DNA of 25,371 bases, from positions 1 through 25,371 of the forward strand of contig JBPCNZ010000089.1 in NCBI GenBank assembly GCA_051000755.1, written 5' to 3'. The stretch comes from JALZAH01 sp051000755. Its GTDB lineage: Bacteria; Actinomycetota; Acidimicrobiia; Acidimicrobiales; Palsa-688. Every line of letters starts with the position of its first letter. Position 1 is the first letter of the stretch. The position numbers and the translations under genes were made by a program. The notes under the pieces are model-generated. The model had not been told where the DNA came from. It was given only the letters and a program-made list of their open reading frames with translations, and did no database searches. Shown piece by piece: positions 24,859-25,371 of the stretch.

Positions 24859-25274
24859 TCCTGGACCAGCTCGATCAGGGTTCCGAACGAGGTCTTCGGG
24901 TGCAGGAACGCCACCGTCGTCCCCCTCGACCCCGGTCTCGGCGCATCGTCGATGGTGCGGGCCCCCGATGCCTTGGCCGCGGCCAGGGCCGCCCCGCAGT
25001 CGGCCACCCGGTAGCCGATGTGGTGGAGGCCCTCCCCCTTGGCGTCGAGATAGCGGGCCACCGTGGAATCCGGGCGGGTGGGGGTGAGGAGCTGGACGTA
25101 GGAGTCGGCGACGGCCAGGAGGGCCTCCTCGACGCCGTCGTGGTCGACCACCTCCCGGTGGGCCACGGTGGCGCCGAAGGTGGCGCCGTACCAGGCGATG
25201 GCGGCGTCAAGGTCGCGCACGGCGATCGCCACATGGTCGACCTCGGTCAGAAGGGACTCGCCCGTCGTGGTCAT
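24855..25274 (-). CDS. mce: Methylmalonyl-CoA epimerase
   Basis: 139 residues from ATG 25274. It interconverts (R)- and (S)-methylmalonyl-CoA. Two vicinal-oxygen-chelate repeats are visible. Metal ligands include His14 in VDHVAIAVRD, His84/85 in GLHHIGYRV and Glu135 in LIELVQE. GARTIDDAPRPGSRGTTVAFLHPKTSFGTLIEL is the conserved second half. Length is normal. It links PccB's product to the mutase, both elsewhere in this window. Confidence 0.95.
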   Translation of the reverse strand: MTTTGESLLTEVDHVAIAVRDLDAAIAWYGATFGATVAHREVVDHDGVEEALLAVADSYVQLLTPTRPDSTVARYLDAKGEGLHHIGYRVADCGAALAAAKASGARTIDDAPRPGSRGTTVAFLHPKTSFGTLIELVQE

Positions 25275-25330
25275 CGCCCCAGGGTATCGCCGGGCCCGGC
25301 CGCTCAGTCCGTTTTCCTCCTGGCGGTTGG

Positions 25331-25371
25331 GTTTTTTCCTTTTTTTTTAGCCACCCCCCCCCCCCCCCGAT
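25331..25371. other. Homopolymer tail at window edge
   Basis: The last ~40 bp hold T6, CC, T9 and then 15 consecutive C, unlike anything else in the window. This looks like low-quality read-end or assembly sequence. It is not a terminator for the neighbouring gene, whose promoter region it faces. Confidence 0.6.

Noticed and set aside
25331..25349. Intrinsic terminator at the T-run
   Set aside because: No stem precedes the Ts and the tract merges with a 15-C run at the window edge.

Overview
The window is about 70% GC, almost fully coding, and uses many GTG starts with 1-4 bp ATGA/GTGA overlaps between neighbouring genes. Gene content (an acyl-CoA carboxylase epsilon-like subunit next to a PccB-type beta subunit, a MeaA-type B12 mutase, an MmpS-like protein, a Fur-family regulator beside a zinc ABC cassette, and SEC-C-tagged methionine aminopeptidase) points to an actinobacterium, most likely an uncultured Acidimicrobiia-like lineage. 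The class is an inference. No rRNA, tRNA, CRISPR, prophage or insertion sequence was seen.

Layout. 1-1915 (-): a Gly/Ser/Thr/Asn-rich repeat protein running off the left edge, with a 591-bp internal repeat. 2034-4714 (-): lysC-asd-mmpS-like, abutting or overlapping, for aspartate-family amino acids; lysC carries an internal start with a strong Shine-Dalgarno for a separate regulatory subunit. 4793-6458 (+): two tandem cyclophilins, one membrane-anchored and one cytosolic. 6471-7837 (-): a methyltransferase coupled to an S51-type peptidase. 8002-10074 (+): MeaA/ethylmalonyl-CoA mutase-like protein. 10092-11288 (-): a lipoprotein with a duplicated domain. 11472-14264 (-): pccB, a 76-residue epsilon-like subunit and a metallophosphoesterase in one tight operon. 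14342-15022 (+): aat. 15019-16977 (-): a 5'-3' exonuclease followed by a thioredoxin-fold protein whose frame is interrupted only by one UGA, at the catalytic cysteine position. 17129-18931 (+): a frameshifted MFS transporter and a HAD phosphatase. 19156-23373: a divergent Fur/Zur regulator and znuA-znuC-znuB-znuB, with an operator in the promoter between them. 23354-25274 (-): methylmalonyl-CoA epimerase, methionine aminopeptidase and a frameshifted membrane protein. The last 40 bp are homopolymer runs that look like a contig-end artefact.

Together the mutase, carboxylase and epimerase support a methylmalonyl/ethylmalonyl/propionyl-CoA route. The zinc cassette is a self-contained regulated uptake module. 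The most interesting candidate is the thioredoxin-like gene: it reads W-A-S-W-UGA-G-C-R, the frame is intact on both sides, and a compact hairpin follows the UGA, so it is probably a selenoprotein with a U-G-C motif.
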